Part shown: positions 55,247-63,840 of the stretch, one piece after another
Layout: each line of letters opens with the position of its first letter
How positions within the stretch are numbered: the stretch's first letter is position 1
Origin: Planotetraspora sp. A-T 1434
Lineage (GTDB): Bacteria > Actinomycetota > Actinomycetes > Streptosporangiales > Streptosporangiaceae
Assembly (NCBI RefSeq): GCF_025420585.1
Contig: NZ_JAOEGB010000012.1
Coordinates: forward strand, 172,869 to 236,868
Direction of reading: 5' to 3'
DNA: 64,000 nucleotides
Notes under the pieces: generated by a model
Seen by the model: only the letters and a program-made list of their open reading frames with translations
Database searches by the model: none
Told to the model about the DNA's origin: nothing
Translations under genes and position numbers: made by a program

Positions 55247-55285
55247 GCGTACGGCTTGTGCTCCGGCACAAGCCGTACGCCTGTT
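55247..55285. terminator. Strong terminator after katA
   Basis: GCGTACGGCTTGTG (55247-55260), loop CTCCGG, CACAAGCCGTACGC (55267-55280): a perfect 14-bp stem, followed by CTGTTTCT. It lies between convergent katA and the DUF397 gene, so it can act in both directions. Confidence 0.9.
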
Positions 55286-55286
55286 T

Positions 55287-55493
55287 CTAGAGGTCGAACT
55301 CGCCGTCCTTGACGCCGCCGATGAAGGCGTCCCACTCAACGGGAGTGAAGACGAGAACGGGACCCTCCTGGTTCTTGCTGTCGCGGACCCCTACCTCGCC
55401 GCCAGGCAGGACGGCGATTTCTACGCAGGCACAGTTGTTCGCGCTCCGGCTGCTCTTCCACCAGGCGGCACCGGACAGGTCAGTTGAGTACAT
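55287..55493 (-). CDS. DUF397 (BldB/AbaA-type) small protein
   Basis: A 68-aa acidic protein: LSGAAWWKSSRSANNCACVE (about residues 6-25), VGVRDSKNQEGPVLVFTPVE and a C-terminal WDAFIGGVKDGEFDL. This is the DUF397 signature found in Streptomyces next to XRE regulators of the WhiJ family. It starts 23 bp after the XRE gene on the same strand. In known pairs it acts with or against its XRE partner. Confidence 0.92.
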   Translation of the reverse strand: MYSTDLSGAAWWKSSRSANNCACVEIAVLPGGEVGVRDSKNQEGPVLVFTPVEWDAFIGGVKDGEFDL

Positions 55494-55516
55494 GGATGGT
55501 TATCTCTCCCCACCGG

Positions 55517-56374
55517 CTACCGCCAGCGGTTGATAGTTCTCGCTATGAGGTCGCGGGAGGCTTCCACGTCCAGCGCCTTTGTCTCCAGGTAGTCGAAGGC
55601 GACCTCGTAGCGGTAGACGATGGTCTCGTCCTCCACGAGGCGTCCGCCCAGGAGGGCCTCGAGATATACGACGTCATGGAAATTTGGCAGCTTGAGGTGG
55701 CAGAACGACCCGGTGTTTATCGGATGCTCGGCATCCATGGGGAGGACCCGTAACTGGACGTTGGGAAGCTCCGAGACCTCGACCAGACGTCCGAGTTGTT
55801 CGCGCATGACCTCGTCGTCGCCGAATCGGCGAAGCAGCACGGACTCCTCCAGGACGACCGAGAGCGCCAACGGGCTCTCCGCCATGAGGATGGCCTCCTG
55901 GCGGGCCATCCGGACCTCGATCCGGCTCCGGACACCGCCTGGCGCTTCGAGAGTGCTCCGCTGTCCGCTCTCCATCATGGCTCGGACATATGCCTCTGTC
56001 TGGAACAGACCCGGCACAACCTGGGGTTCCCAGTCGCGTGCCGCCGTGGCCTCGGCCTCAAGCCCCAGGAAAGTGGTGTATTCCTTGGGCAGCGAGTCGC
56101 GGTAGTCCTCCCACCAGCCCTTCCGGGCGGCGTCCCGATGAAGGGACAGCAGCTCTTGGCGCTGGTCCGAATCTACCATGTAGATCACGAGCAGCGCCTC
56201 GACGTCGGCTCCGCGTGGCGCGGTTCTTGCCGTTTCTATACGGCTGACCTTGGCCGCCGACCAGCCGAGCCGGGACGCGACCTGCTCACCCGTGAGATCG
56301 GCGCGTTCTCTCAACCGCCGGAGCTCCTGCCCGAGCCTTCGCCGGCGGACGGTGGGACTGCCATGGTCCGGCAC
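55517..56374 (-). CDS. WhiJ-type XRE regulator with DUF5753
   Basis: A 285-aa regulator. XRE helix-turn-helix RLGQELRRLRERADLTGEQV, then ASRLGWSAAKVSRIETART (about residues 13-50); the DUF5753 effector domain starts at EPQVVPGLFQTEAYVRAMM (about residue 118) and ends near EASRDLIARTI. Paired with a DUF397 gene, a combination much expanded in morphologically complex actinobacteria. A palindrome of TTGCA half-sites lies upstream. Confidence 0.92.
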   Translation of the reverse strand: MPDHGSPTVRRRRLGQELRRLRERADLTGEQVASRLGWSAAKVSRIETARTAPRGADVEALLVIYMVDSDQRQELLSLHRDAARKGWWEDYRDSLPKEYTTFLGLEAEATAARDWEPQVVPGLFQTEAYVRAMMESGQRSTLEAPGGVRSRIEVRMARQEAILMAESPLALSVVLEESVLLRRFGDDEVMREQLGRLVEVSELPNVQLRVLPMDAEHPINTGSFCHLKLPNFHDVVYLEALLGGRLVEDETIVYRYEVAFDYLETKALDVEASRDLIARTINRWR

Positions 56375-56413
56375 CCCGCCCGACCCCCTCGCACAAGTAG
56401 AAGGCCGCAGAGA

Positions 56414-56428
56414 GGTGCAATTTGCACC
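56414..56428. promoter_or_regulatory. Palindrome upstream of the XRE gene (candidate operator)
   Basis: GGTGCAATTTGCACC: perfect 7-bp arms around a single T, 40 bp upstream of the XRE start. Two further TTGCA-containing sites (GTTGCAAG near 56458 and ATTGCAGG near 56479) lie in the same gap. The likely ligand is the adjacent XRE protein. Confidence 0.5.
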
Positions 56429-56650
56429 GATTCATGCGGCGCACGCCGAAAAGATTGTTGCAAGTTTCCTTTCGTCAAGTATTGCAGGGATATCTGTCCT
56501 GGGTCACGATCGGTGAGGGAAGGTTCCCGGAGCACGGGGGGCGCCGATGCGCGTACGGCGAAACGCTCCTTGGGAACAGCCGGGCCGCGAGGCTGCCACC
56601 TGACGACCCGGCGAAAACCCACGAGAACTCCATCCGAATAGGAGTCTCTT

Positions 56651-56857
56651 ATGCATCCCCACGGTACCAACTGGTTATTTCTAATCAAGACCCACGTCAG
56701 CATGGCGGACAGCGCTCTGTGCGCGGATCAGGACCGGTGGGCGCGTCAGCTACGGTGGACCGTCAGCCGCACCGGCTTCGGAGCGCGCCACTACCGCGAC
56801 CCCCGCTTCGACCTGGTGCGCGAACTGGAAGAAGTCGGACGTCTCTTCAGCGCGTAG
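56651..56857 (+). CDS. Small protein of unknown function upstream of the molybdoenzyme gene
   Basis: A 68-aa ORF with a strong AGGAG 6 bp before the ATG at 56651. The product starts MHPHGTNWLFLIKTHVSM and ends in an Arg-rich, charged region (YRDPRFDLVRELEEVGRL). It ends 19 bp before the molybdopterin oxidoreductase start, so the two may be co-transcribed. An internal ATG at 56702 would give 51 aa. The 276 bp upstream carry operator-like palindromes but no other gene. Confidence 0.5.
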   Translation: MHPHGTNWLFLIKTHVSMADSALCADQDRWARQLRWTVSRTGFGARHYRDPRFDLVRELEEVGRLFSA

Positions 56858-56876
56858 CGTCCCAGGGAGGTCGTAC

Positions 56877-59006
56877 ATGGAGACCGCGTACCGGACGTGT
56901 CCGCTGTGCGAAGCCGTCTGCGGACTGGCGATCACCATTGACGGGCGCGTGACCGACGTGCGCGGCGACCGGGACGATCCCTTCAGCAAGGGCTACATCT
57001 GCCCCAAGGGGGCCACGCTCGGCCGCCTCGACGAGGACCCGGACCGCCTCCAGGCGCCGCTGGTCCGCAGGGACGGCGAGTGGCACACGGTCTCCTGGCC
57101 GGAGGCCTTCGCGGCCGTCGAGGAAGGCCTCTCCCGGATCCCCGGTCCGGAGCGGGCCGTCTACCTCGGCAACCCGAACGCCCACACCATGGCCGGCGCG
57201 CTCTACGGCGCGCCGCTCATCCGCGCGCTCGGCACCCGCAACGTCTTCTCCGCCAGCACCGCCGACCAGATGCCCAAGCACGTGGCCTGCGGACTGATGT
57301 TCGGCCATCCGCTGACGATCCCGGTGCCCGACCTCGACCGCACCGGCTACCTGCTCATGCTGGGGGCCAACCCTCTGGAGTCGAACGGCTCGCTGTGCAC
57401 GGCGCCCGACTTCCCCGGGCGTCTCAAGGCGCTGCGCCGGCGCGGCGGCCGCTTCGTCGTCGTCGACCCGCGCCACACCCGGACCGCCGCTCTGGCCGAC
57501 GAGCACGTCTTCATCCGGCCGGGCGCCGACGCCTACCTGCTCGCCGGGATCGTCCACACGCTCCTCGCCGAGGACCTCGTCACGGTCACCGTGCCCGCGA
57601 ACGGCCTGACCGAGGTGGCCGAGGCCATCGGGCCCTTCTCCCCCGACGCCTGCGCGAGCGTCTGCGGCGTGCCCGCCGAGGTGATCGTACGGCTCGCGCG
57701 GGAGCTGGCCGCGGCTCCCACGGCGGCCGTGTACGCCCGCATCGGCACGTGCACGGCCGAGTTCGGAACGCTGGCCCAGTGGCTGGTCGACGTGGTCAAC
57801 GTCCTCACCGGCAACCTCGACCGTCCCGGCGGCGCGATGTTCCCCCGGCCCGCCACCGAGGCGCCGCGGAGGCGCAAGCCGTACCGGACCGGGCGCTGGC
57901 ACAGCCGCGTCCGCGGCCTGCCGGAGGCGAACGGCGAGCTGCCGGTGGCGACTCTCGCCGACGAGATCGAGACTCCGGGGGACGGCCGGGTCAGGGCGCT
58001 CATCACGGTCGCGGGCAACCCCGTGCTGTCCACACCGAACGGGACGCGGCTGGACCGGGCGCTCGGCGAGCTCGAGTTCATGGTCAGTGTCGACCCCTAC
58101 CTGAACGAGACGACCCGCCACGCCGACGTGATCCTGCCGCCGCCGCGGATCCTGCAGTCGGGGCACTACGACTTCGCTCTGCTGGCCTTCGCCGTACGGA
58201 ACTACGCGCGCTACTCCCCGCCCGTGCTGCCGCTCGACGGGAGCCCGTCGGAGGCCGAGATCCTCGCCCGGCTCGCCATGATCGCCTCCGGCCAGGGCGC
58301 GGACGCCGATCCGGCGCTGCTCGACGAGCTGGTCCTCGACCAGATGCTCCGCGAACATGGACGGCCGGACCTGCGGGCGTCGCTGGAGGGAGCCAACGGC
58401 GCGGAGCTGCGGCTGGACGCGATGCTCCGGCTCGGCCCCTACGGCGAGTGGAACGGCGGCGACCTCTCCCTGCCCATGCTGCTCCGGCACCCGCACGGGA
58501 TCGACCTCGGGCCTCTGGAGCCGCGCCTGCCCGGCAACCTGAGCACCGCCTCCGGGCTCGTGGAGCTCGCCCCCGCACCCCTCCTCGACGATCTCGTACG
58601 GCTCCGCGACGGCCTCGAACGGCGGACGCCCGACTTCGTGCTCATCGGGCGGCGTCACCTGCGGTCCAACAACAGCTGGCTGCACAACATGGGCCCGCTG
58701 GTCGGCGGCAGCAACCGCTGCACGCTGCAGATCAACCCCGCTGACGTCGCCCGGCTGGGGCTGGGCGACAAGGCGCTGGTGCGGTCCGTGGCGGGCGAGC
58801 TGGCCGTACCCCTCGAACCCACGGACTCGATCATGCCCGGCGTCGTGAGCCTGCCCCACGGGTGGGGCCACGACGGCACGCCGCAGGCCGTGGCGGCCAG
58901 GAACGCCGGGGTCAACGTGAACGCCCTCACGGACGAGACGGTCGTCGATCCACTGTCGGGCAACGCGGTCTTCAACGGCGTCCCGGTAATCATCACGCCC
59001 GTGTGA
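56877..59006 (+). CDS. Molybdopterin-dependent oxidoreductase (formate dehydrogenase/DMSO reductase superfamily)
   Basis: A 709-aa cytosolic Mo/W-bis-PGD enzyme. The N-terminal 4Fe-4S site is CPLCEAVCG (about residues 8-16) with the last Cys in GYICPKGATLG. The central domain contains YLGNPNAHTMAG, MLGANPLESNGS and VVVDPRHTRTA. The C-terminal cap (FVLIGRRHLRSNNSWLHN, QINPADVARLGLGDKALV) binds the pterin. No Tat signal is present. The Mo-ligand residue cannot be assigned by eye. GGGAGG precedes the ATG. A membrane Rieske protein gene follows 53 bp later. Substrate unknown. Confidence 0.88.
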   Translation: METAYRTCPLCEAVCGLAITIDGRVTDVRGDRDDPFSKGYICPKGATLGRLDEDPDRLQAPLVRRDGEWHTVSWPEAFAAVEEGLSRIPGPERAVYLGNPNAHTMAGALYGAPLIRALGTRNVFSASTADQMPKHVACGLMFGHPLTIPVPDLDRTGYLLMLGANPLESNGSLCTAPDFPGRLKALRRRGGRFVVVDPRHTRTAALADEHVFIRPGADAYLLAGIVHTLLAEDLVTVTVPANGLTEVAEAIGPFSPDACASVCGVPAEVIVRLARELAAAPTAAVYARIGTCTAEFGTLAQWLVDVVNVLTGNLDRPGGAMFPRPATEAPRRRKPYRTGRWHSRVRGLPEANGELPVATLADEIETPGDGRVRALITVAGNPVLSTPNGTRLDRALGELEFMVSVDPYLNETTRHADVILPPPRILQSGHYDFALLAFAVRNYARYSPPVLPLDGSPSEAEILARLAMIASGQGADADPALLDELVLDQMLREHGRPDLRASLEGANGAELRLDAMLRLGPYGEWNGGDLSLPMLLRHPHGIDLGPLEPRLPGNLSTASGLVELAPAPLLDDLVRLRDGLERRTPDFVLIGRRHLRSNNSWLHNMGPLVGGSNRCTLQINPADVARLGLGDKALVRSVAGELAVPLEPTDSIMPGVVSLPHGWGHDGTPQAVAARNAGVNVNALTDETVVDPLSGNAVFNGVPVIITPV

Positions 59007-59059
59007 AATGTTCGCCGCCGTGGCGCGGGGGTACGTGATCCGTGGTAAGGGGGCGAAAG

Positions 59060-59968
59060 ATGGAGAAGACGACCAGGACACGGCGGGCAGGCCGGTTGCC
59101 GAGGATTCCGTCGCCGGAGATGCTCGACGGGCTGGAGCGGACCACCGCCCTCGACCGGCCCATAGCCGCCATCTCCAAGACGGTGCGGCGCAAGCTCGGG
59201 CCCGGCACGCTGCGTGACGTGCTCCACGGAGTGCCCATCGGGCACCCCCTCCATCCCGCGCTGGCGATGGTGACCGTGGGCTGCTGGATCGCGACAGCCG
59301 TACTCGACGTGACCAAGGCGGACTCCCGGGCGTCACGGACGCTGATCGCGACCGGGCTGGGCATGGCCCTACCCACCGCGACCGCCGGACTGACCGACTG
59401 GTCGACGCTGCACCGCGAGCAGCAGCGGGTGGGCTTCGTGCACGCCATGACCAACATCGCGGCGGCCGGGCTGTACACGGGCTCGCTGCTCATGCGGCTG
59501 GGCGGGCGGGAGCGCGCCGGGCGGGCGCTGGCCTTCGCCGGGCTCGCGGCGGCCGGCACGGGCGCCTACCTGGGCGGCCACATGGCCTACCGGCAGGCCG
59601 CGGGGGCGAACCACGCCGAGCAGGTCAGCCACCTGGTGCCGCTCGGCTGGCACGACCTGTGCACGCTGAAGGACCTGCCCAACGGACGTCCGGTCAGGCT
59701 GCGGCTGGGCTACATCGAGCTGTTCGTGCTCCGCCTCGGCGACGGGGTGAGCGTGCTGGCGGACGGCTGCTCACACCTCGCCGGGCCCCTCCATCAGGGC
59801 CGCATCACCGTCGAGGACGGCGAACCCTGCGTCGTGTGCCCGTGGCACGGCAGCGTCTTCCGCATCGCGGACGGCGCGGTGGTGCACGGCCCGGCGACCT
59901 CACGGCAGCCGGCGTTCCAGACGCGGTTACGACACGACGGCGTGGTTCAGGTCCGCCCCGCGGAGTGA
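59060..59968 (+). CDS. DUF2231 membrane domain fused to Rieske 2Fe-2S domain
   Basis: A 302-aa protein from the ATG at 59060 (AAGGGGG 6 bp upstream). Residues about 50-190 carry the four-helix DUF2231 region (DVLHGVPIGHPLHPALAMVT). Residues about 200-300 are a Rieske ferredoxin with the cluster ligands CSHLAGPLHQG and CVVCPWHGSVF (Cys-x-His and Cys-x2-His). Position after the molybdoenzyme suggests electron transfer between that enzyme and the membrane quinone pool. Its 3' end overlaps a small convergent gene by 22 bp. Confidence 0.87.
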   Translation: MEKTTRTRRAGRLPRIPSPEMLDGLERTTALDRPIAAISKTVRRKLGPGTLRDVLHGVPIGHPLHPALAMVTVGCWIATAVLDVTKADSRASRTLIATGLGMALPTATAGLTDWSTLHREQQRVGFVHAMTNIAAAGLYTGSLLMRLGGRERAGRALAFAGLAAAGTGAYLGGHMAYRQAAGANHAEQVSHLVPLGWHDLCTLKDLPNGRPVRLRLGYIELFVLRLGDGVSVLADGCSHLAGPLHQGRITVEDGEPCVVCPWHGSVFRIADGAVVHGPATSRQPAFQTRLRHDGVVQVRPAE

Positions 59969-60180
59969 TCGTCCGCGGGATGCTCGACCAGGGCGAGGAT
60001 CCGGCTCGACATGAAGCGTGCCGTACGGACCGGCGTGCCGGTCCTGGTCACCTCGCTGACCTCGATGATGCCCCTGCCGGTGGTGATCTCGACGCGACGC
60101 CCGGCCTTCGTCGCGATCACTTCGTAGGTGCGCGGGGTGCCGCCCGCGTCGATGACGATCTCCACTCGGTCGCCCTTCAC
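59947..60180 (-). CDS. Conserved small protein, unknown function
   Basis: A 77-aa beta-rich protein: MKGDRVEIVIDAGGTPRTYE, VIATKAGRRVEITTGRGIIE and RTARFMSSRILALVEHP. I recall similar small proteins in other actinobacteria, but with no known role. The start is 4 bp after the TauE-like stop on the same strand. The 3' end overlaps the Rieske gene on the other strand by 22 bp. Confidence 0.72.
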   Translation of the reverse strand: MKGDRVEIVIDAGGTPRTYEVIATKAGRRVEITTGRGIIEVSEVTRTGTPVRTARFMSSRILALVEHPADDHSAGRT

Positions 60181-60184
60181 ACTC

Positions 60185-60931
60185 TCACGATAAGAGCTTC
60201 ACTATCGCGACGACACCGACGCAGACGATGAATCCACGCAAAAGGGGTGCGGGGAGCCTGCGTCCCACCCGCGCGCCGAGGAACCCTCCCGCCGCCGACC
60301 CGAGCGCCACCAGCAGCGCGACCCACCAGTCGACGTGCGCGATCAGCGCGAACAGCACGGCGGCGGTCGTGTTGACCAGCAGCGACAGCAGGTTCTTGGC
60401 CGCGTTGACGCGCTGCAACTCCTCCTCCAGGAAGATGCCGAGCAGCCCGATGAGGACGATGCCCTGAGCGGCGCCGAAGTATCCGCCGTAGACGCCCGCC
60501 CCGAGGACCCCGAGCCACAGCCACGGCCCTCCGTGCGGGTGTGTCCGCCGCCCGGCCAGCCAGCCGTTCAGCTTGGGCTGGACGATGACGAGGACGCAGG
60601 CCAGCGCGATGAGGACCGGCACGATGACCTGGAAAGCCTTCGCCGGGAGCTGGAGGAGCAGCACGCCGCCGAGGACCGACCCCAGGATGGAGGCGAGACC
60701 GAGCCGGATCAGCCGTTCCCGCTGGCCTTTGAGCTCGGCGCGGTAGCCGAGGACGCCAGTGAGGCCGCCCGGCACCAGCCCCACGTTGTTGGAGACGTTC
60801 GCGACGATCGGCGGGAACCCGAGGGCCAGCAGCGTCGGGAAGGTGATGAGCGACCCCGACCCGACCACGGCGTTGATGCCCCCCGCCCCCACACCGGCCG
60901 CGAAAACGGCGGCCGCCTCCAACGGCGTCAC
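60185..60931 (-). CDS. TauE/SafE family permease
   Basis: A 248-aa membrane protein with about eight helices. It has the N-terminal motif AGGINAVVGSGSLITFPTLL (about residues 17-36) and VANVSNNVGLVPGGLTG, repeated in weaker form in the second half (GGYFGAAQGIVLIGLLGIF). The family exports sulfite, sulfonates or similar anions. Likely an operon with the 77-aa gene downstream. Confidence 0.88.
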   Translation of the reverse strand: MTPLEAAAVFAAGVGAGGINAVVGSGSLITFPTLLALGFPPIVANVSNNVGLVPGGLTGVLGYRAELKGQRERLIRLGLASILGSVLGGVLLLQLPAKAFQVIVPVLIALACVLVIVQPKLNGWLAGRRTHPHGGPWLWLGVLGAGVYGGYFGAAQGIVLIGLLGIFLEEELQRVNAAKNLLSLLVNTTAAVLFALIAHVDWWVALLVALGSAAGGFLGARVGRRLPAPLLRGFIVCVGVVAIVKLLS

Positions 60932-61015
60932 GATCGCTGCCCCTCTCGCCCTGCTCCCCCTCGTACGGTTAACGCCCGATCGTAGGCGGCGGGCCGTACG
61001 TCACAGGAGGCGGGA

Positions 61016-61981
61016 TCAGGCGGACGGGCGGGTGACGTCCGGTTCCTTGGGCGGCGACTGGGGCGGCGACTGGGGCGGCGACTGGGGCGGGGAGAAGAGG
61101 CCGCCGAGGTTCTCCAGGGCCTTGCCCATCTCCGATGGCACGATCCAGACCTTGTTCGCGTCGCCCTTGGCGATCTCGGGCAGGGCCTGGAGGTAGAGGT
61201 AGGCGAGGAGCCGCTGGTCGGGCCTGCCCTCATGGATCGCGCGGAACACCATCGCGATCGCGTCGGCCTGGCCCTTGGCCCGCATGGCCTGGGCCTCCGC
61301 GTCGGCCTGCGCCCCCAGGACCACGGCCTCCGCCTCGCCCCTGGCCTTGAGCACGGCCGCCTCCCGCTGGCCCTGCGCGGTCAGGATGGCCGCCTGCTTC
61401 TGGCCCTCGGCGGTGAGGATGGCGGCCCGCTTGTCACGGTCCGCCCGCATCTGCTTCTCCATCGAGTCCTGGATGGAGGCCGGCGGATCGATCGCCTTGA
61501 GCTCCACCCGGTTGACCCGGATGCCCCACTTGCCGGTGGCGTCGTCGAGGACGCCGCGCAGCTCCGTGTTTATCTCCTCGCGGGAGGTCAGCGTGCGCTC
61601 CAGGTCCATGCCGCCGACCACGTTGCGCAGCGTCGTCACCGTGAGCTGCTCGACGGCCGTGATGAAGCTGGCGATCTCGTACGTCGCGGCCTTGGGGTCG
61701 GTGACCTGGAAGTAGATCACCGTGTCGATCGAGACCACCAGGTTGTCCGAGGTGATCACCGGTTGGGGCGGGAAGGTGACGACCTGCTCGCGGAGGTCGA
61801 CCTCGACCTTGATCCGGTCGATGAACGGGACCACGATGTTGAGGCCCGCGTTCAGCGTGCGGTGGTAGCGGCCGAAGCGCTCGACGATGCGCGCGGTCGC
61901 CTGCGGCACGATACGGATCGTCCGGGCGAGGGCGAATCCCGCGACTGCCACGACGACCACGGCGGCGATGAGCTGACCCAT
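61016..61981 (-). CDS. SPFH/Band 7 (stomatin-like) membrane protein
   Basis: A 321-aa protein with an N-terminal membrane helix (LIAAVVVVAVAGFALARTI, about residues 3-21), the SPFH domain (IVPQATARIVERFGRYHRTL, VVTFPPQPVITSDNLVVSID, RNVVGGMDLERTLTSR) and a long Ala/Glu/Gln coiled coil (about residues 180-250). The C-terminus has an in-frame 12-bp DNA repeat encoding PQSP units. Usual role: scaffold for membrane microdomains or protease regulation. No NfeD partner lies beside it in this window. Confidence 0.92.
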   Translation of the reverse strand: MGQLIAAVVVVAVAGFALARTIRIVPQATARIVERFGRYHRTLNAGLNIVVPFIDRIKVEVDLREQVVTFPPQPVITSDNLVVSIDTVIYFQVTDPKAATYEIASFITAVEQLTVTTLRNVVGGMDLERTLTSREEINTELRGVLDDATGKWGIRVNRVELKAIDPPASIQDSMEKQMRADRDKRAAILTAEGQKQAAILTAQGQREAAVLKARGEAEAVVLGAQADAEAQAMRAKGQADAIAMVFRAIHEGRPDQRLLAYLYLQALPEIAKGDANKVWIVPSEMGKALENLGGLFSPPQSPPQSPPQSPPKEPDVTRPSA

Positions 61982-62053
61982 CCGGCTCTCCAGTCTGTAA
62001 GCCTGACTGGAGGATATTTGGTTTTGTCTTTACGCGCCGATTAAGTGCGCATG

Positions 62054-62842
<789 letters not shown>

Positions 62843-62879
62843 CGATGGTCCCCCTCCCGTTGTTTTGCTAGATAAAACT

Positions 62880-63647
62880 ATGTCAGTCCGAGCGCATATC
62901 GTGGATCGGGTGCGCATCGATTCACCGATCTCCGCCGCCCTCGTCTCCTGGGGCAACGCCTGGCTGACCGGGCACGTGGGCCTGGACGAAGCCGTGGACC
63001 GCGTCGAGCGCGTCGCGGGCCCCCAGGTGGTGGAGGTAGGCGACCCCCCGGCCGAGACCACGCTCCGCGCCTTCCTGGTGGACCAGCGGATCGAGGGGCT
63101 CAGCTCGTTCCGGCTGGCTCTGCCGATCCCCGGCGACCCCCTCGGGCTGACGGGACCTCCCGCTTTCAACGGCGGGGCCATCGACGCCGGTCAGGCCGCG
63201 ATAGCCGTACTGCCGGGAAGGTGTGTCGGGCTGGTGCCTTCTCCCGACAGACGGGGTTCCTCTTATTCGGGCATCCGCTGGACGGCGACCGAAGCGTCGG
63301 CGACCGTTCCCGACCTTCCCTCGCTGGCCGAGGCGGAGCATATGCTGACGGCCGCCATACGGTCCGCCACCGAGGCACTCCTCGCGGTCGACGGCCCGGC
63401 GCAGGGCTTCCCTTCGCTCGACGACACCGAGGACACCCTCGCCCCGGGCTATCCCGGCCGCGCCCACCGGGTCGGGGCCCTCGCCGCCCGCCTCTCCCTC
63501 GCCCTGCGCCTCGCCGACGAGCGCGGCCTGACGTCCGGGCAGCTCGGGACCCGCAGCGAGGCGCTGCGCGAGCTGGACCGCGCCGTACGGCGGGCCCGCG
63601 TGGCCGCCCACCACGCCATCGTCGAGTCCGGCCAGCCGCAGATCTGA
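62880..63647 (+). CDS. Conserved actinobacterial protein of unknown function
   Basis: A 255-aa protein starting MSVRAHIVDRVRID at the ATG at 62880; a GTG at 62910 (VRIDSPISAAL) is an equally plausible start. It has no membrane helix. Visible stretches: ALVSWGNAWLTGHVGLDEAV, FRLALPIPGDPLGLTGPPAF, GGAIDAGQAAIAVLPG and RAHRVGALAARLSLALRLAD near the C-terminus. I recognise it only as a common actinobacterial hypothetical. Divergent from the ABC ATPase gene with a 37-bp gap. Confidence 0.78.
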   Translation: MSVRAHIVDRVRIDSPISAALVSWGNAWLTGHVGLDEAVDRVERVAGPQVVEVGDPPAETTLRAFLVDQRIEGLSSFRLALPIPGDPLGLTGPPAFNGGAIDAGQAAIAVLPGRCVGLVPSPDRRGSSYSGIRWTATEASATVPDLPSLAEAEHMLTAAIRSATEALLAVDGPAQGFPSLDDTEDTLAPGYPGRAHRVGALAARLSLALRLADERGLTSGQLGTRSEALRELDRAVRRARVAAHHAIVESGQPQI

Positions 63648-63840
63648 CGCCCGCGCGGTCGTCCTGGCCGTACCACCCTGGTCTTGTCGCCGCCCGCTGG
63701 CGCTGATTGATGTGGAGACTCCAACTAGTTCATGTCGCGGGCGGCGATTGGTGCCCTTATTGCGGGATATCGGGGATTCGAGTCGTTCGCATGTTCGAGT
63801 GTGCTGGTGGACACTTGGCGTGGCCGGGAGGGGGTGAAGG
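63648..63840. other. Non-coding gap before the partial CDS
   Basis: 193 bp with an A+T-richer part at 63700-63830 and several TTCG repeats (GATTCGAGTCGTTCGCATGTTCGAG at about 63777-63801, quoted in part). It probably holds the promoter of the partial gene that follows. No hairpin or operator stands out. Confidence 0.35.

Noticed and set aside
56847..59336. An 829-codon minus-strand frame opposite the molybdoenzyme gene
   Set aside because: Shadow of a gene with clear 4Fe-4S and pterin motifs.
63777..63801. SOS-box-like TTCG repeats before the partial gene
   Set aside because: The TTCG units are direct, not the inverted CGAAC-N4-GTTCG required for LexA.
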